In this document: piece after piece, positions 1 to 7,948 of the stretch
Position numbering within the stretch: position 1 is the stretch's first letter
Layout of the letters: each line of letters starts with the position of its first letter
DNA from: Oscillospiraceae bacterium
Lineage (GTDB): Bacteria > Bacillota > Clostridia > Oscillospirales > Oscillospiraceae
Length of the DNA stretch: 9,723 nt
Assembly: GCA_021205585.1 (NCBI GenBank)
Contig: JAJPXI010000153.1
Location: 1,121-10,843, forward strand
Direction: 5' to 3'
Made by a program: the position numbers and the translations under genes
The notes under the pieces: model-generated
The model's database searches: none
The model's input: only the letters and a program-made list of their open reading frames with translations
What the model was told of the DNA's origin: nothing

Positions 1-1068
1 CGCCTCGGCGGGGTGGGTGGTGGCATGGGCAGCCCGGGCTTCGCGTCGGGCTGGGCGGGGGGGGTGGCTGGAGAGCAGGGCGGCGGCCTCGTCGTACAGG
101 CGCTGGCCGGAGCAGTCCCCCTCGGCCAGCAGCACCGCTCCGCCCCGGCTGGCGAGGGCCTGGGCGTTTTTGGTCTGGTGGTCGGCGGTGACGTTGGGAG
201 AGGGGATGAAGATGGCCGGCTTTGCGATGGCGGCCATCTCCGCCACGGTGGAGGCCCCCGCCCGGCAGATGACCAAATCCGCCGCGGCGCACACAAGGGG
301 CATATCGTAGATGTACGCCCGCAAATCCAGGCTGGGATTTTTGGGGCACTCGGCGGCCATGGCTTCATAGTCCCGCCCCGCCCCGTGGATGTGGTGGAAG
401 GGGAAGCCCGCCCGCTCCTCCAGCCGGAAGAACTCGGCCATATACCCGTTCATCCGCTCGGCCCCCAGGGAGCCGAAAAAGGACGCCAGCAGGGGCCGCC
501 CGTCCTCCAGGCCCAGCTCCTGTCGGGCCTGCTGCCTGGTATAGCGGAAAAAGTCCCCCCGCACCGGTGTGCCGGTGACTACTACCTTCTCCGGGTTTTT
601 ATAGTAGGCGCGGGAGCTTTCAAAGCTGACCAGCACCCGGTCGGTCACCTTGGAGAGCGCTTTGGTGGTCAGGCCGGGCAGGGCGTTGGACTCGTGAACG
701 GCGGTGGGGATACCCCGTCTGGCCGCCTCCCGCACCGCCGGATAGGAGGCGTAGCCCCCGGTGCCCACCGCCAGATCCGCTGGAAAGTGGTCTAAAATGT
801 CGGCCATCTGCCTTTTGGAGCGGCGCAGGTTGCCCACCGTGCGCAGGTTGTGGCGCAGGGCGGCGGGGGAGAGGGAGCGGTAGAAGCTGGAGATGGTCAC
901 CGTGCGCAGCTCAAACCCCTCCCTGGGCACCAGCCGGGTCTCCATTCCCCCCTCGGCCCCCACAAAGAGGATGCTCCCCTCCGGGTCCCGCTGGCGGAAC
1001 AGCCGGGCCAGGGAGAGGGCGGGGTTGATGTGTCCGGCGGTGCCGCCGCAGGCAAAGAGAATGTTCAT
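1..1068 (-). CDS. murG: MurG, UDP-GlcNAc:lipid I N-acetylglucosaminyltransferase (3' end cut by window edge)
   Basis: Adds GlcNAc from UDP-GlcNAc to lipid I on the inner face of the membrane, making lipid II. I translated the frame by eye: it is open for 356 codons from the ATG at 1068 to the window edge. MurG proteins are usually about 355-370 residues, so only a few C-terminal residues should be missing. Visible motifs: GGTAGH (8-13, with the conserved His13), GTGGY (102-106), HESNA (125-129), GTPVR (166-170), FGSLGA (198-203, a variant of the usual GGSxGA), CRAGASTVAEM (268-278, sugar-nucleotide site) and DHQTKNA (296-302). An AAAGGAG ribosome binding site begins inside the ftsW stop codon (TAAAGGAG), 11 bases of spacing between genes, suggesting coupled translation with ftsW. 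Identification is firm; only the exact C-terminus is unknown. Confidence 0.96.
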   Translation of the reverse strand, partial: MNILFACGGTAGHINPALSLARLFRQRDPEGSILFVGAEGGMETRLVPREGFELRTVTISSFYRSLSPAALRHNLRTVGNLRRSKRQMADILDHFPADLAVGTGGYASYPAVREAARRGIPTAVHESNALPGLTTKALSKVTDRVLVSFESSRAYYKNPEKVVVTGTPVRGDFFRYTRQQARQELGLEDGRPLLASFFGSLGAERMNGYMAEFFRLEERAGFPFHHIHGAGRDYEAMAAECPKNPSLDLRAYIYDMPLVCAAADLVICRAGASTVAEMAAIAKPAIFIPSPNVTADHQTKNAQALASRGGAVLLAEGDCSGQRLYDEAAALLSSHPPRPARREARAAHATTHPAEA

Positions 1069-1079
1069 GTGATACTCCT

Positions 1080-2300
1080 TTACCCCGCCCTGGCGGCGGG
1101 GATTTGCCGGGATACGCTGAGGACGATGCCCATCTCCGCTAATTGGATAATCAGCGCCGTGCCGCCGTAGCTGAAAAAGGGCAGGGAGATGCCGGTGACG
1201 GGCAGCAGGCCGGTGACCACGCCGATGTTGAAGAACACCTGGAAGGCGAACAGGGTGATGATGCCCACGATGAGCAGGGAGCCGAACCGATCCCTGGCGT
1301 GGAGGGCCAGCCAGTAGCCCCGGATAATCAGCAGGGCGAACAGGATGATGATCAGCATGGCCCCGATGAAGCCCACCTCCTCGCAGACGATGGCGAAAAC
1401 AAAGTCGTTTTCCGGCTCCGGCAGGTAGAGGAATTTCTGGCGGCTGTTGCCCAAACCCAAGCCCAGCAGTCCGCCGGAGCCGATGGCCAGCAGGCTTTGG
1501 ATGGACTGAAAGCCCGCCCCCAGCTCATCGCTCCAGGGATCCAGCCACACGGCCAGCCGGGCGCTGGTGTGGCTCATCTGGGTCATGATGTACACCAGGG
1601 CCGCCGCCACGACCGCGCCGCCGCCGATGAACCAGCCCATGTTGACCCCGGCGGCGAAGAGAATGGCCGCCCCGGCGATTAGAATCAAAATGGTGCCCGA
1701 TATATGGGGCTCCAGCAGCATCAAAACGGCGATGACGATTAAAACCAGGGCGTAGGGGATTAGTTCCAGAAACCCGATGCGATCCAAAAAGCCCAATGCG
1801 CGCCCCGCCAGGGAGCGCCTGTTCCAGGGCCGTTTTTTCCTGTCGTTCCGCTTGGACAGCCAGGCGGAAAAGGTCAGCACCACCCCCAGTTTGGCGATTT
1901 CGGAGGGTTGGAAGGTAAAGGGGCCGAGGGTCAGCCACCGCTGGGCACCCACGGTGCCGCCGCCGGTGCCGAAGGGAAGCACCAGAATCAGAAGCACGAT
2001 GGACGCACCCAGCACAAGGATTGACCAGCCCCGGAATGCCTGGTAATTGATGCGGGAGACAAGGTACAGGACGAGTACCCCCGCCACGCCGTAAATCAAC
2101 TGGTGCCTAAAGTAAAAGTAGGGAGAACCGACCTTGCTGTCATAGTAGGCCGAGGCGTAGGAGGCCGAGAGCACCATCACCAGCCCGACGACCAGCAAAA
2201 TCAGGGTCAGCATCAGAAAGGGCAGGTCCATCGGCCCCCGGGACAGCTGCTGTGAAATTGTCAAATCCCGGTTCGGCGTCCGCGCCATCGGTTTCACCAT
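1080..2300 (-). CDS. ftsW: FtsW/SpoVE-type SEDS peptidoglycan glycosyltransferase
   Basis: A SEDS-family multi-pass membrane protein that polymerises lipid II into glycan strands, working with the class B PBP. The 406-residue product has a short cytoplasmic N-terminus and about ten hydrophobic segments. Family signatures include QPSEIAK (131-137), EPHISGT (197-203), LDPW (253-256), GLGNSRQKFLYLPEPENDF (281-299, whose Asp299 aligns with the catalytic Asp297 of E. coli FtsW), and LPFFSYGG (373-380). A basic cytoplasmic loop lies around residues 148-167. Start choice: a GTG at 2309 is possible but sits only one base after the GGAAGGGAG ribosome binding site, whereas ATG 2300 is 10 bases away; ATG 2288 is a further option. 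It lies 30 bases after mraY and 11 before murG. FtsW (vegetative) and SpoVE (sporulation) cannot be separated here; cluster position fits either. Confidence 0.95.
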   Translation of the reverse strand: MVKPMARTPNRDLTISQQLSRGPMDLPFLMLTLILLVVGLVMVLSASYASAYYDSKVGSPYFYFRHQLIYGVAGVLVLYLVSRINYQAFRGWSILVLGASIVLLILVLPFGTGGGTVGAQRWLTLGPFTFQPSEIAKLGVVLTFSAWLSKRNDRKKRPWNRRSLAGRALGFLDRIGFLELIPYALVLIVIAVLMLLEPHISGTILILIAGAAILFAAGVNMGWFIGGGAVVAAALVYIMTQMSHTSARLAVWLDPWSDELGAGFQSIQSLLAIGSGGLLGLGLGNSRQKFLYLPEPENDFVFAIVCEEVGFIGAMLIIILFALLIIRGYWLALHARDRFGSLLIVGIITLFAFQVFFNIGVVTGLLPVTGISLPFFSYGGTALIIQLAEMGIVLSVSRQIPAARAG

Positions 2301-2330
2301 CCCCTTCACGCTCCCTTCCGGCCATCGCCG

Positions 2331-3323
2331 CTAAAATATGGCATACCGCTGGGCCACGCCCCAGAAGGCCAGAGCGCAGAACAGGAGGGTAATGCCGGAA
2401 AAAACCAGCACCAGTTTGTTTTCCGACCAACCGCCCAGCTCCAGATGGTGGTGCAGGGGGGCCATGCGGAACACGCGCTTTCCGTGGGTCAGCTTGAAAT
2501 AGGCCACCTGGATGATGTCAGAGAGTGTTTCAACCAGGTAGATAATACCCACTGGAATCAGGATTAAGGGCATATCCAGGGCGAACGCCATGCCGCACAC
2601 CGCGCCGCCCAGGAACAGCGAGCCCGTGTCCCCCATAAAGACCCTGGCCGGGTGGACGTTGTAAATCAAAAAACCCAGCAGCCCCCCCAGCAGGGCCCCG
2701 GAGAACCCGCCCAGGGCCGTTTTGCCCCACAGCACGCACACGGCGGCGTAGAACAGGGCCACCGGCACGGTTACGCCTGCGGCCAGGCCGTCCACCCCGT
2801 CGGTGATGTTGACGGCGTTGACGCACCCCACCATGACGAAGGCGGCGAAAATCATATACACCACCCAGGGCAGCGCCAGGGAGACATTGAAAAAGGGGAT
2901 GTACAGGTTGGGGGTCAGATGCCCGGTCAGCCGCAGCAGGGCGGTAAAGGCCACCGCCGCCGCCAGCTGGAGCAGGAATTTCTGCGGGGCGCTCAGGCCG
3001 GTGTTCTCGTGTTTTTTCACCTTGGCCCAGTCGTCCACAAAGCCGATGGCCCCGAACACCAGGGCGAAGGCCAGCACGAACAGGGCGGACAGCTCCCCCG
3101 CAAGCAGCTGGGGCAGCCCGGCCAGCAGCACCGCGGCGGCGATGCCCAAAATAAACATCAGCCCCCCCATGGTGGGGGTGCCCTGCTTCGCCATGTGCCA
3201 GGCGGGTCCGTCGCTTTTGATGGACTGCCCCGCGTGAAGGCGATGGAGCAGGGCAATCAGGGGCTTTCCCACCGCCGCCGTGACCGCAAAGGCCACCAGG
3301 GCGGCCAACACTGTCTGAGTCAT
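2331..3323 (-). CDS. mraY: MraY, phospho-N-acetylmuramoyl-pentapeptide transferase
   Basis: Transfers phospho-MurNAc-pentapeptide from UDP to undecaprenyl phosphate, forming lipid I, as a polytopic inner-membrane enzyme. The 330-residue product matches the short Gram-positive MraY size. Motifs: GTPTMGG (48-54), GFVDDWAKV (94-102, with the Asp97-Asp98 pair), NAVNITDGVDGLA (169-181, with Asn172 and Asp175), FMGDTGS (229-235, Asp232 being the third essential Asp), and HHHLELGGWSE (291-301, the HHHxE loop). The start is the ATG at 3323, which overlaps the murE TGA as ATGA, with GGAGGG 10 bases upstream inside murE; an upstream in-frame extension to 3437 is rejected because it lacks family similarity and runs deep into murE. 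Such overlap implies translational coupling. In many Bacillota murD follows mraY, but here ftsW comes next. Confidence 0.97.
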   Translation of the reverse strand: MTQTVLAALVAFAVTAAVGKPLIALLHRLHAGQSIKSDGPAWHMAKQGTPTMGGLMFILGIAAAVLLAGLPQLLAGELSALFVLAFALVFGAIGFVDDWAKVKKHENTGLSAPQKFLLQLAAAVAFTALLRLTGHLTPNLYIPFFNVSLALPWVVYMIFAAFVMVGCVNAVNITDGVDGLAAGVTVPVALFYAAVCVLWGKTALGGFSGALLGGLLGFLIYNVHPARVFMGDTGSLFLGGAVCGMAFALDMPLILIPVGIIYLVETLSDIIQVAYFKLTHGKRVFRMAPLHHHLELGGWSENKLVLVFSGITLLFCALAFWGVAQRYAIF

Positions 3324-4762
3324 TGGCTCAAATCCCTCCGGATCTCTTTCATTTTTGCCCCGGCGTAAAACCGGGCCACTTCCTCCCGCTCGTCCAGGGG
3401 GCATCGGACGCCGTTTACTTCCTGCCAGGTTTTGCACCCCTTCCCGGCCAGCAGCACCACATCCCCCGGCCCGGCCATGGACAGGGCCAGGGCGATGGCC
3501 TTCCGGCGGTTCGGCTCCACCTGACAGGGGGTGGAGAAGCCCTCCATGCCCCGCAGGACGTCCTCAAAAATATCCGAAAGAGGCTCGGTGCGGGGGTCGT
3601 CGGCGGTCAGCACCACCCGGTCGGCCAGCTCCGCCGCCGCCGCCCCCATGGGGCCCCGCTGGGAGCGATCCCGGTCCCCCTGGCAGCCGAACAGGCAGAT
3701 GAGATGGTTTTGAGTCAGGGGCCGCAGGGTCAGCAGGATATTCTCCAGGGCGTTGGGGGTGGAGGCCCGGTCGATGAAAACCTCCGGCCCGGCGGAGGTC
3801 TCCACCCGCTCCAGCCGGCCCGGCACCCCCCGCACCCGGCCCAGTGCCAGGGCCATGTCCTCCAGGGGCAGGCCCAGCCCCAGCCCGCAGGCCAGGCACG
3901 CCAGGGCGTTGTAAACCGAAAAGCCGCCGGGGATGGGCAGGCGGACCCGGCGGATGTCCCCCACCGTCACCGCCTCAAATTCCACCCGGTTCGGGAACAG
4001 GCGCAGGTTTTTGGCGGTCAGATCCGCCTCGTCCCGGCATTCGGAAAAGGTCAGCCGGGCGGGGAACCGGGGAGCCAGCTGCCGCCCCGCCTCGTCGTCC
4101 AGATTGAGCACGGCCAGAGCCGAGCTGCGCAGCAGGGATTCCTTGGCCCGGCGGTAGGCCGCCTCATCCCCGTGGAAGTCCAGGTGTTCCGGGGTCAGGT
4201 TGGTCAGGATACCGGCGGCGAAGTCCAACCCGTCCGCCCGGTGGAGGGCCACGGCCTGGGAGGGAACCTCCAAAACCGCGTGGGTCACGCCCGCGTCGGC
4301 CATGCCCCGCAGCCGCTGCTGCACCTGGAAAGATTCGGGCGTCTCGGCTCCGGCGCAGTCCAGCCGCCCCACCGGGCCGGGCAGGCACTGCGCCAGCATC
4401 TGCTCCAGCAGGCAGGCGGTGGCGGTTTTGCCGCTGGTGCCGGTGACGGCCAGCAGCGTCAAATCCCTGCCCGGATGGCCGAACCAGTTGGCGGAGATCC
4501 GGGCCAGGGCCGCTCTGGAGTCCGGACAGGCCAGCACGGGGCCGCCCTCCGGCACCTTCCCGGCGCACAGCACCGCCGCCGCCCCCCGCTCCAGGGCCTG
4601 GGGGATATACCGGCGGCCGTCGGTTTGGTAGCCGGGCAGGGCCACGAACAGCGCCCCCGGCTTCAGAGTGCGGGTATCATAAGAAATGGAAGAAATCGGT
4701 ATGTCGGGCACGGCGCAGCCGGGGGACAGAGCCACCCCCTCCAGCAGTTGAGACAGCTTCAT
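3320..4762 (-). CDS. murE: MurE-like Mur ligase with atypical substrate motifs
   Basis: Mur ligase family, expected to join an amino acid (diaminopimelate or lysine) to UDP-MurNAc-Ala-Glu using ATP in the cytoplasm. At 480 residues it has the MurE three-domain length. Core catalytic features are kept: P-loop TGTSGKT (107-113, Lys112), Glu165, His193 in LTNLTPEHLDFHG (186-198), the probable carbamylated Lys207, Asn285, Arg316 in VPGRLERV and Asp331. Many MurE hallmarks differ: P-loop Asn to Ser110; TTP to ETP (140-142); EVSSH to EVPSQ (165-169); FNVYN to FSVYN (281-285); DYAHTPD to DRASTPN (331-337); GGDRD to QGDRD (361-365); DNPR to DDPR (388-391); GKGHE to GKGCK (440-444). The start ATG has AGGAGG 7 bases upstream; a longer frame to 4792 would overlap the PBP gene and span that site. 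Nineteen bases separate it from the PBP gene. It may be a true MurE or a paralogue with changed specificity. Confidence 0.88.
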   Translation of the reverse strand: MKLSQLLEGVALSPGCAVPDIPISSISYDTRTLKPGALFVALPGYQTDGRRYIPQALERGAAAVLCAGKVPEGGPVLACPDSRAALARISANWFGHPGRDLTLLAVTGTSGKTATACLLEQMLAQCLPGPVGRLDCAGAETPESFQVQQRLRGMADAGVTHAVLEVPSQAVALHRADGLDFAAGILTNLTPEHLDFHGDEAAYRRAKESLLRSSALAVLNLDDEAGRQLAPRFPARLTFSECRDEADLTAKNLRLFPNRVEFEAVTVGDIRRVRLPIPGGFSVYNALACLACGLGLGLPLEDMALALGRVRGVPGRLERVETSAGPEVFIDRASTPNALENILLTLRPLTQNHLICLFGCQGDRDRSQRGPMGAAAAELADRVVLTADDPRTEPLSDIFEDVLRGMEGFSTPCQVEPNRRKAIALALSMAGPGDVVLLAGKGCKTWQEVNGVRCPLDEREEVARFYAGAKMKEIRRDLSQ

Positions 4763-4781
4763 CCCATCCCCTCCTGCCCGC

Positions 4782-7187
4782 CTATTCCTCAACGGCGGCG
4801 CCGGCGAAGTCTACCACGCTGCCGTCTACAAAATAGACGTCGATGACGGTGCCGGGATCCACCAGAGTCCCACTGGACACCGACTGGGAGAAGGCGGTGG
4901 TGGTGGAGGTGTAGAACTCCACCGAGCCGGTGGCCCGCATATACAGGCCCAGGGCGTTCAGGGCGGTCTGTACCGCCTCCGGGGAAAGGCCGGTCAAATC
5001 GGGCACCTCCACCTGCTCGTCGGGCACCTCGCTGTCCCCCAGGTACAGCACCACCTGGCTGTTTTCAGGGATTTCAGAGCCGGCGGCGGGCAGCTGGCCT
5101 GTGATTTCCTCTCCGCTGCCCACGGTGCGCCAGGTCAGGCCCCTGGCCTCCAGCGCCTCCCCGGCGCTGTCCACGTCCAGGCCCACCACGTTGGGCACGC
5201 TGACATCCGAGCCGGTCAGCTCCTCCGCCTTATACTGGGTGGACACGTCCATGTAGTCCAGAATGTCGGCAATCAGCTGCCCCGCCATGGGCGCGGCCAT
5301 GTTGCCGCCGCTGATGTACACGCCTCCGGCGGTGTAGTTGCTGCCGGCGGAGACGGGGGTGGGGCCGTCGTAGGCCAGCAGAACCACCACCTGGGGGTCG
5401 TTGGCCGGGGCCGCGCCCAGGAAGGAGACCACATAGCGGTCGTCCTCGTCGGTCTCGGAGGTGCCGGTCTTTCCGGCGATGCGGTAGCCGGCCACATAGG
5501 CGTTTTTGCCGGTGCCGCCGTCCACCACCCCTTCCAGCAGGGTGCGCATGGTTTCGCTGGTGGACTCGGAGATGACCTGGCGCACCACCGTGTCCTCGTG
5601 GCTGTATACAAGGGTGCCGTCGTCCTGCGCGGCGTAGTCCACCACATAGGGCTGCATCAGATACCCGCCGTTGAGTACGGCGGAAACCGCGCTCATTAGC
5701 TGCAATGGCGTCAGCTTCAGCCGCTGGCCGAAGGAGGCGGTGGCCAGGGACAGATAGCCCTCCAGGCTGGTGAAGTAGTCCCTGGACCAGACCAGGCTGC
5801 TGTTGCTGGCCTCCCCGGGCAGATCCACGCCGGTGGTGCCGATCAAGTTATACCGCTCCAGATAGTCGTAAAACTTCTCCGCCCCCAGCCGCTGGCCGAT
5901 TTCGATGAAGGCCGGATTGCAGGAGTTGGCCAGGGCCTCCGCCAGAGTCTGGGTACCGTGGCCGGCGTGATTGCTGCAGCGGATGGTGGTGCCGTTGACC
6001 GTGGTGGAGCCGGAGCAGTAGAAGGTGTCGTCCAGGCTGACCACGCCCTCCTCCAGGGCGGCGGCCAGCACCAGGATTTTGAAGGTAGAGCCGGGCTCAT
6101 AGGTGTCGTTCAGGGCCTTGTTGCGCCACTGATCCAGTTGGGCCTCGCTCAGGGCCTCCAGGTAGGCGTCCTCGTCGCCGCTCTCCTCCAGTTCCGCCAG
6201 GGCCTGGGCCGTGTCCTCGTCGGCGATGGCGCTGGGATTGTTCAAATCGTAGCCCACGGTGGAACTGGATGTGGCGGCCATGCCCAGAATGGCCCCGGTG
6301 TCCGGGTCCATGGCGATGGCGAAGCCGCCGTAGCGCACGTCGAATTTCTCAATGCCCTCGGCCAGCGCGGACTCCAGCAGGGACTGAATGGTGACGTCCA
6401 CGGTCAGGGTCATGTCCGCGCCGTCCACCGCGTCGATATAAGTCTCGTATTGGGAGAGCATCTCGGTGTTGGCCCCGTTTTTGGCGGTGACGACCCGCCC
6501 GGCCTCGCCGGAGAGTACGTCGTCATACTTGGCCTCCAGGCCGTAGGCCCCGCTGTTTTCCGCGTTAACAAAGCCGATGATGTGGCTGGCCAGGGAGGAA
6601 TAGGGGTAGTAGCGCTTGGTGTCCGGCTCCAGGTAGATTCCGCCGGTCAGGTTGTACTCCGCGATAAACTCCAGCACCTGGTTGGCCAGATCCTCCTCCA
6701 CCTTGGAGGCCACCACCTCATACTGGCGGCTGGTGTTTTCCAGCTTTTCCAGCACGTTGCTCTCGTCCACCCCCAAAATTTCCGAGAGGCCGGCGGCGAT
6801 CAACTCGCCGGTGGGCTCCGGGTAGTCGGGGTAGCTCCCCTCGTCCGCCTCGGCCTTTTCCACCGCCTCGGCGTAGTCCGCCTGGAGCTCGGCCACGTCC
6901 TTGGGGGAGAGGATCACCGTATGCACGGTGGCGGAGACGGCCAGGACACTGCTGTTGGCGTCGTAAATAGTGCCCCGGTTGGCGGACACCGTCACGTCCC
7001 TGGTCTGCTGCTCAATAGCCAGGTTTTGGTAATAGTCGTGGTTGGTAATCTGGATATTCCACAGCTTGACGGCCAGGGGGATGAAAATCAGCACGCCGAA
7101 CACCACCAGCAGAAAGCAGGTGCGCCAGAACACCCGCCGGTTGGCCCTGCGATCCACGTTTTTCTTCGCGCGCTCCTGTTCTTCCAC
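4782..7187 (-). CDS. ftsI: Class B penicillin-binding protein with two PASTA domains (FtsI/PbpB/SpoVD type)
   Basis: A septal D,D-transpeptidase that cross-links new peptidoglycan with FtsW. The 801-residue protein has a basic cytoplasmic tail, one membrane anchor (about residues 22-42), a dimerisation domain starting around 65 (RGTIYD at 71-76), and a transpeptidase domain from about 285 to 645. Catalytic motifs are present: STFK (367-370, Ser367 nucleophile), SCN (422-424), and KTGT (573-576), plus SFGQ (485-488). Two PASTA domains follow at about 663-716 and 727-787. An acidic stretch of about 35 residues (320-354) sits just before the SxxK motif, as in some clostridial PBPs. The start is GTG at 7187 with GGAGGTGA close upstream; a TTG at 7247 is rejected because it lies in a hairpin loop with no ribosome site. 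B. subtilis has separate pbpB and spoVD here; only one such gene is present, and its role in division versus sporulation cannot be decided. Confidence 0.95.
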   Translation of the reverse strand: MEEQERAKKNVDRRANRRVFWRTCFLLVVFGVLIFIPLAVKLWNIQITNHDYYQNLAIEQQTRDVTVSANRGTIYDANSSVLAVSATVHTVILSPKDVAELQADYAEAVEKAEADEGSYPDYPEPTGELIAAGLSEILGVDESNVLEKLENTSRQYEVVASKVEEDLANQVLEFIAEYNLTGGIYLEPDTKRYYPYSSLASHIIGFVNAENSGAYGLEAKYDDVLSGEAGRVVTAKNGANTEMLSQYETYIDAVDGADMTLTVDVTIQSLLESALAEGIEKFDVRYGGFAIAMDPDTGAILGMAATSSSTVGYDLNNPSAIADEDTAQALAELEESGDEDAYLEALSEAQLDQWRNKALNDTYEPGSTFKILVLAAALEEGVVSLDDTFYCSGSTTVNGTTIRCSNHAGHGTQTLAEALANSCNPAFIEIGQRLGAEKFYDYLERYNLIGTTGVDLPGEASNSSLVWSRDYFTSLEGYLSLATASFGQRLKLTPLQLMSAVSAVLNGGYLMQPYVVDYAAQDDGTLVYSHEDTVVRQVISESTSETMRTLLEGVVDGGTGKNAYVAGYRIAGKTGTSETDEDDRYVVSFLGAAPANDPQVVVLLAYDGPTPVSAGSNYTAGGVYISGGNMAAPMAGQLIADILDYMDVSTQYKAEELTGSDVSVPNVVGLDVDSAGEALEARGLTWRTVGSGEEITGQLPAAGSEIPENSQVVLYLGDSEVPDEQVEVPDLTGLSPEAVQTALNALGLYMRATGSVEFYTSTTTAFSQSVSSGTLVDPGTVIDVYFVDGSVVDFAGAAVEE

Positions 7188-7232
7188 TGCCTTCACCTCC
7201 AGGCGCCGGGGCAACGATCGGGAGAGTGGGGA

Positions 7233-7260
7233 GGGGCGCAGAAACAATTTCCTGCGCCCC
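7233..7260 (-). other. Inverted repeat (perfect 9-bp stem) in the ftsL-PBP gap
   Basis: GGGGCGCAG (7233-7241) pairs perfectly with CTGCGCCCC (7252-7260) around a 10-base loop. It lies in the 159-base gap between the ftsL-like gene and the PBP gene, the largest gap in the operon. No T-run follows on either strand, so it is not a standard intrinsic terminator. It could be an mRNA processing, pausing or stability element. I see no convincing promoter in the rest of the gap. Confidence 0.55.
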
Positions 7261-7346
7261 TGTTCCTTGTCGCCGGATCTTGGGGAAGGGGCATGGCCCG
7301 CTCCCCGTCTTATCTCAATCCTATGCTGCCACCGAGGGGGAATATG

Positions 7347-7883
7347 TTACCCGAACAGCCCGGAAAACAGCTCGCCCAGCTTGTCCAGCAGACCGCCGCC
7401 GCTGTCGCTGTCGTACACCACCATATTGTCCGGCTCGGACAGATCCAGCACCACCGTCTGGCTGTCCGTGGGCTCCACCAGAGTGCCGTTGGCCAGCATT
7501 TCCTCTTTGATGGCCTGCAAATCGTAGGCCAGCTCGTACTCCACCAGCAGCAGAGCCTCCTCATCCTCCAGGTCGGACAGCTCGCTGCGCAGCTGGACGG
7601 CCTCGTCGGTGTACACCGCCAGGCGCACGCAGCACACCAGAATCAGCACGGCCAGCACCGCCACGCACAAAAAGCCGGTGACAGCGAAGGGGGACACCAC
7701 CCCCGCCGGGCGTGTTTCCACCTTTGGCCGGGCTTTCGCCCGCTCCTTCGGGCGCAGATGGGGCAGGGGCTCGGCGGCCTCCCCCTGGCGGGGGATGGTG
7801 ATCACCGCGCCGCCGCCCGTGGGCTCGTAGGCCACGCTGCCGTAGGTCTCATATCGGGAGGATTTTCTTCTGGTCTGGGCCAT
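7347..7883 (-). CDS. ftsL: FtsL-like cell division protein
   Basis: Probable FtsL/DivIC-type bitopic protein, which forms a complex with the DivIB/FtsQ partner and helps activate the septal PBP-FtsW pair. The 178-residue product has a long basic and proline-containing cytoplasmic region (1-62), one membrane helix (about 66-90), then an extracytoplasmic heptad-like helix (about 91-130) of the kind that forms a coiled coil, and a short segment ending near DLSEPDNMVV that resembles FtsL tails. FtsL proteins are usually about 100-130 residues, so both ends are extended; the C-terminus adds a Gly-rich, amphipathic stretch (163-178). The ATG at 7883 has AAAGGAG 8 bases upstream. Assignment rests on topology and position between rsmH and the PBP gene because FtsL sequence is poorly conserved; a related septum-formation initiator protein is the main alternative. 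Confidence 0.8.
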   Translation of the reverse strand: MAQTRRKSSRYETYGSVAYEPTGGGAVITIPRQGEAAEPLPHLRPKERAKARPKVETRPAGVVSPFAVTGFLCVAVLAVLILVCCVRLAVYTDEAVQLRSELSDLEDEEALLLVEYELAYDLQAIKEEMLANGTLVEPTDSQTVVLDLSEPDNMVVYDSDSGGGLLDKLGELFSGLFG

Positions 7884-7902
7884 AGCGGGTTCTCCTTTCC
7901 TT

Positions 7903-7918
7903 TATATCACTATATCAC
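7903..7918. repeat. Tandem 8-bp repeat (TATATCAC x2) in rsmH-ftsL gap
   Basis: Two perfect adjacent copies of TATATCAC lie just upstream of the ftsL ribosome binding site within a 65-base gap. On the minus strand they read GTGATATA twice and make an AT-rich patch in GC-rich surroundings. A weak 5-bp inverted repeat (CGGAC/GTCCG, 7918-7937) adjoins them. No good -35 box accompanies the patch, so I do not call a promoter; it may be a leader feature that keeps the ribosome site open, or chance. Confidence 0.4.
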
Positions 7919-7948
7919 GGACGCCGGGTTTTGTCCGGAACGTGTATA

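Noticed and set aside
198..620. Possible frameshift in murG, because no long minus-strand frame ends inside the window.
   Set aside because: Codon-by-codon translation from 1068 to 1 has no stop and keeps MurG motifs in order; the frame simply runs off the edge.
13..795. A 260-codon plus-strand frame at the left edge.
   Set aside because: It lies opposite murG, whose minus-strand frame is open throughout and carries all family motifs; the plus-strand product is Gly-rich and unrecognisable.
3323..4846. A 507-codon plus-strand frame opposite murE.
   Set aside because: Same GC-driven shadow effect; its composition is low-complexity and it mirrors a conserved ligase.
7233..7260. Intrinsic terminator between ftsL and the PBP gene.
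   Set aside because: The stem is strong but no T-run follows on either strand, and the cluster continues in the same direction.
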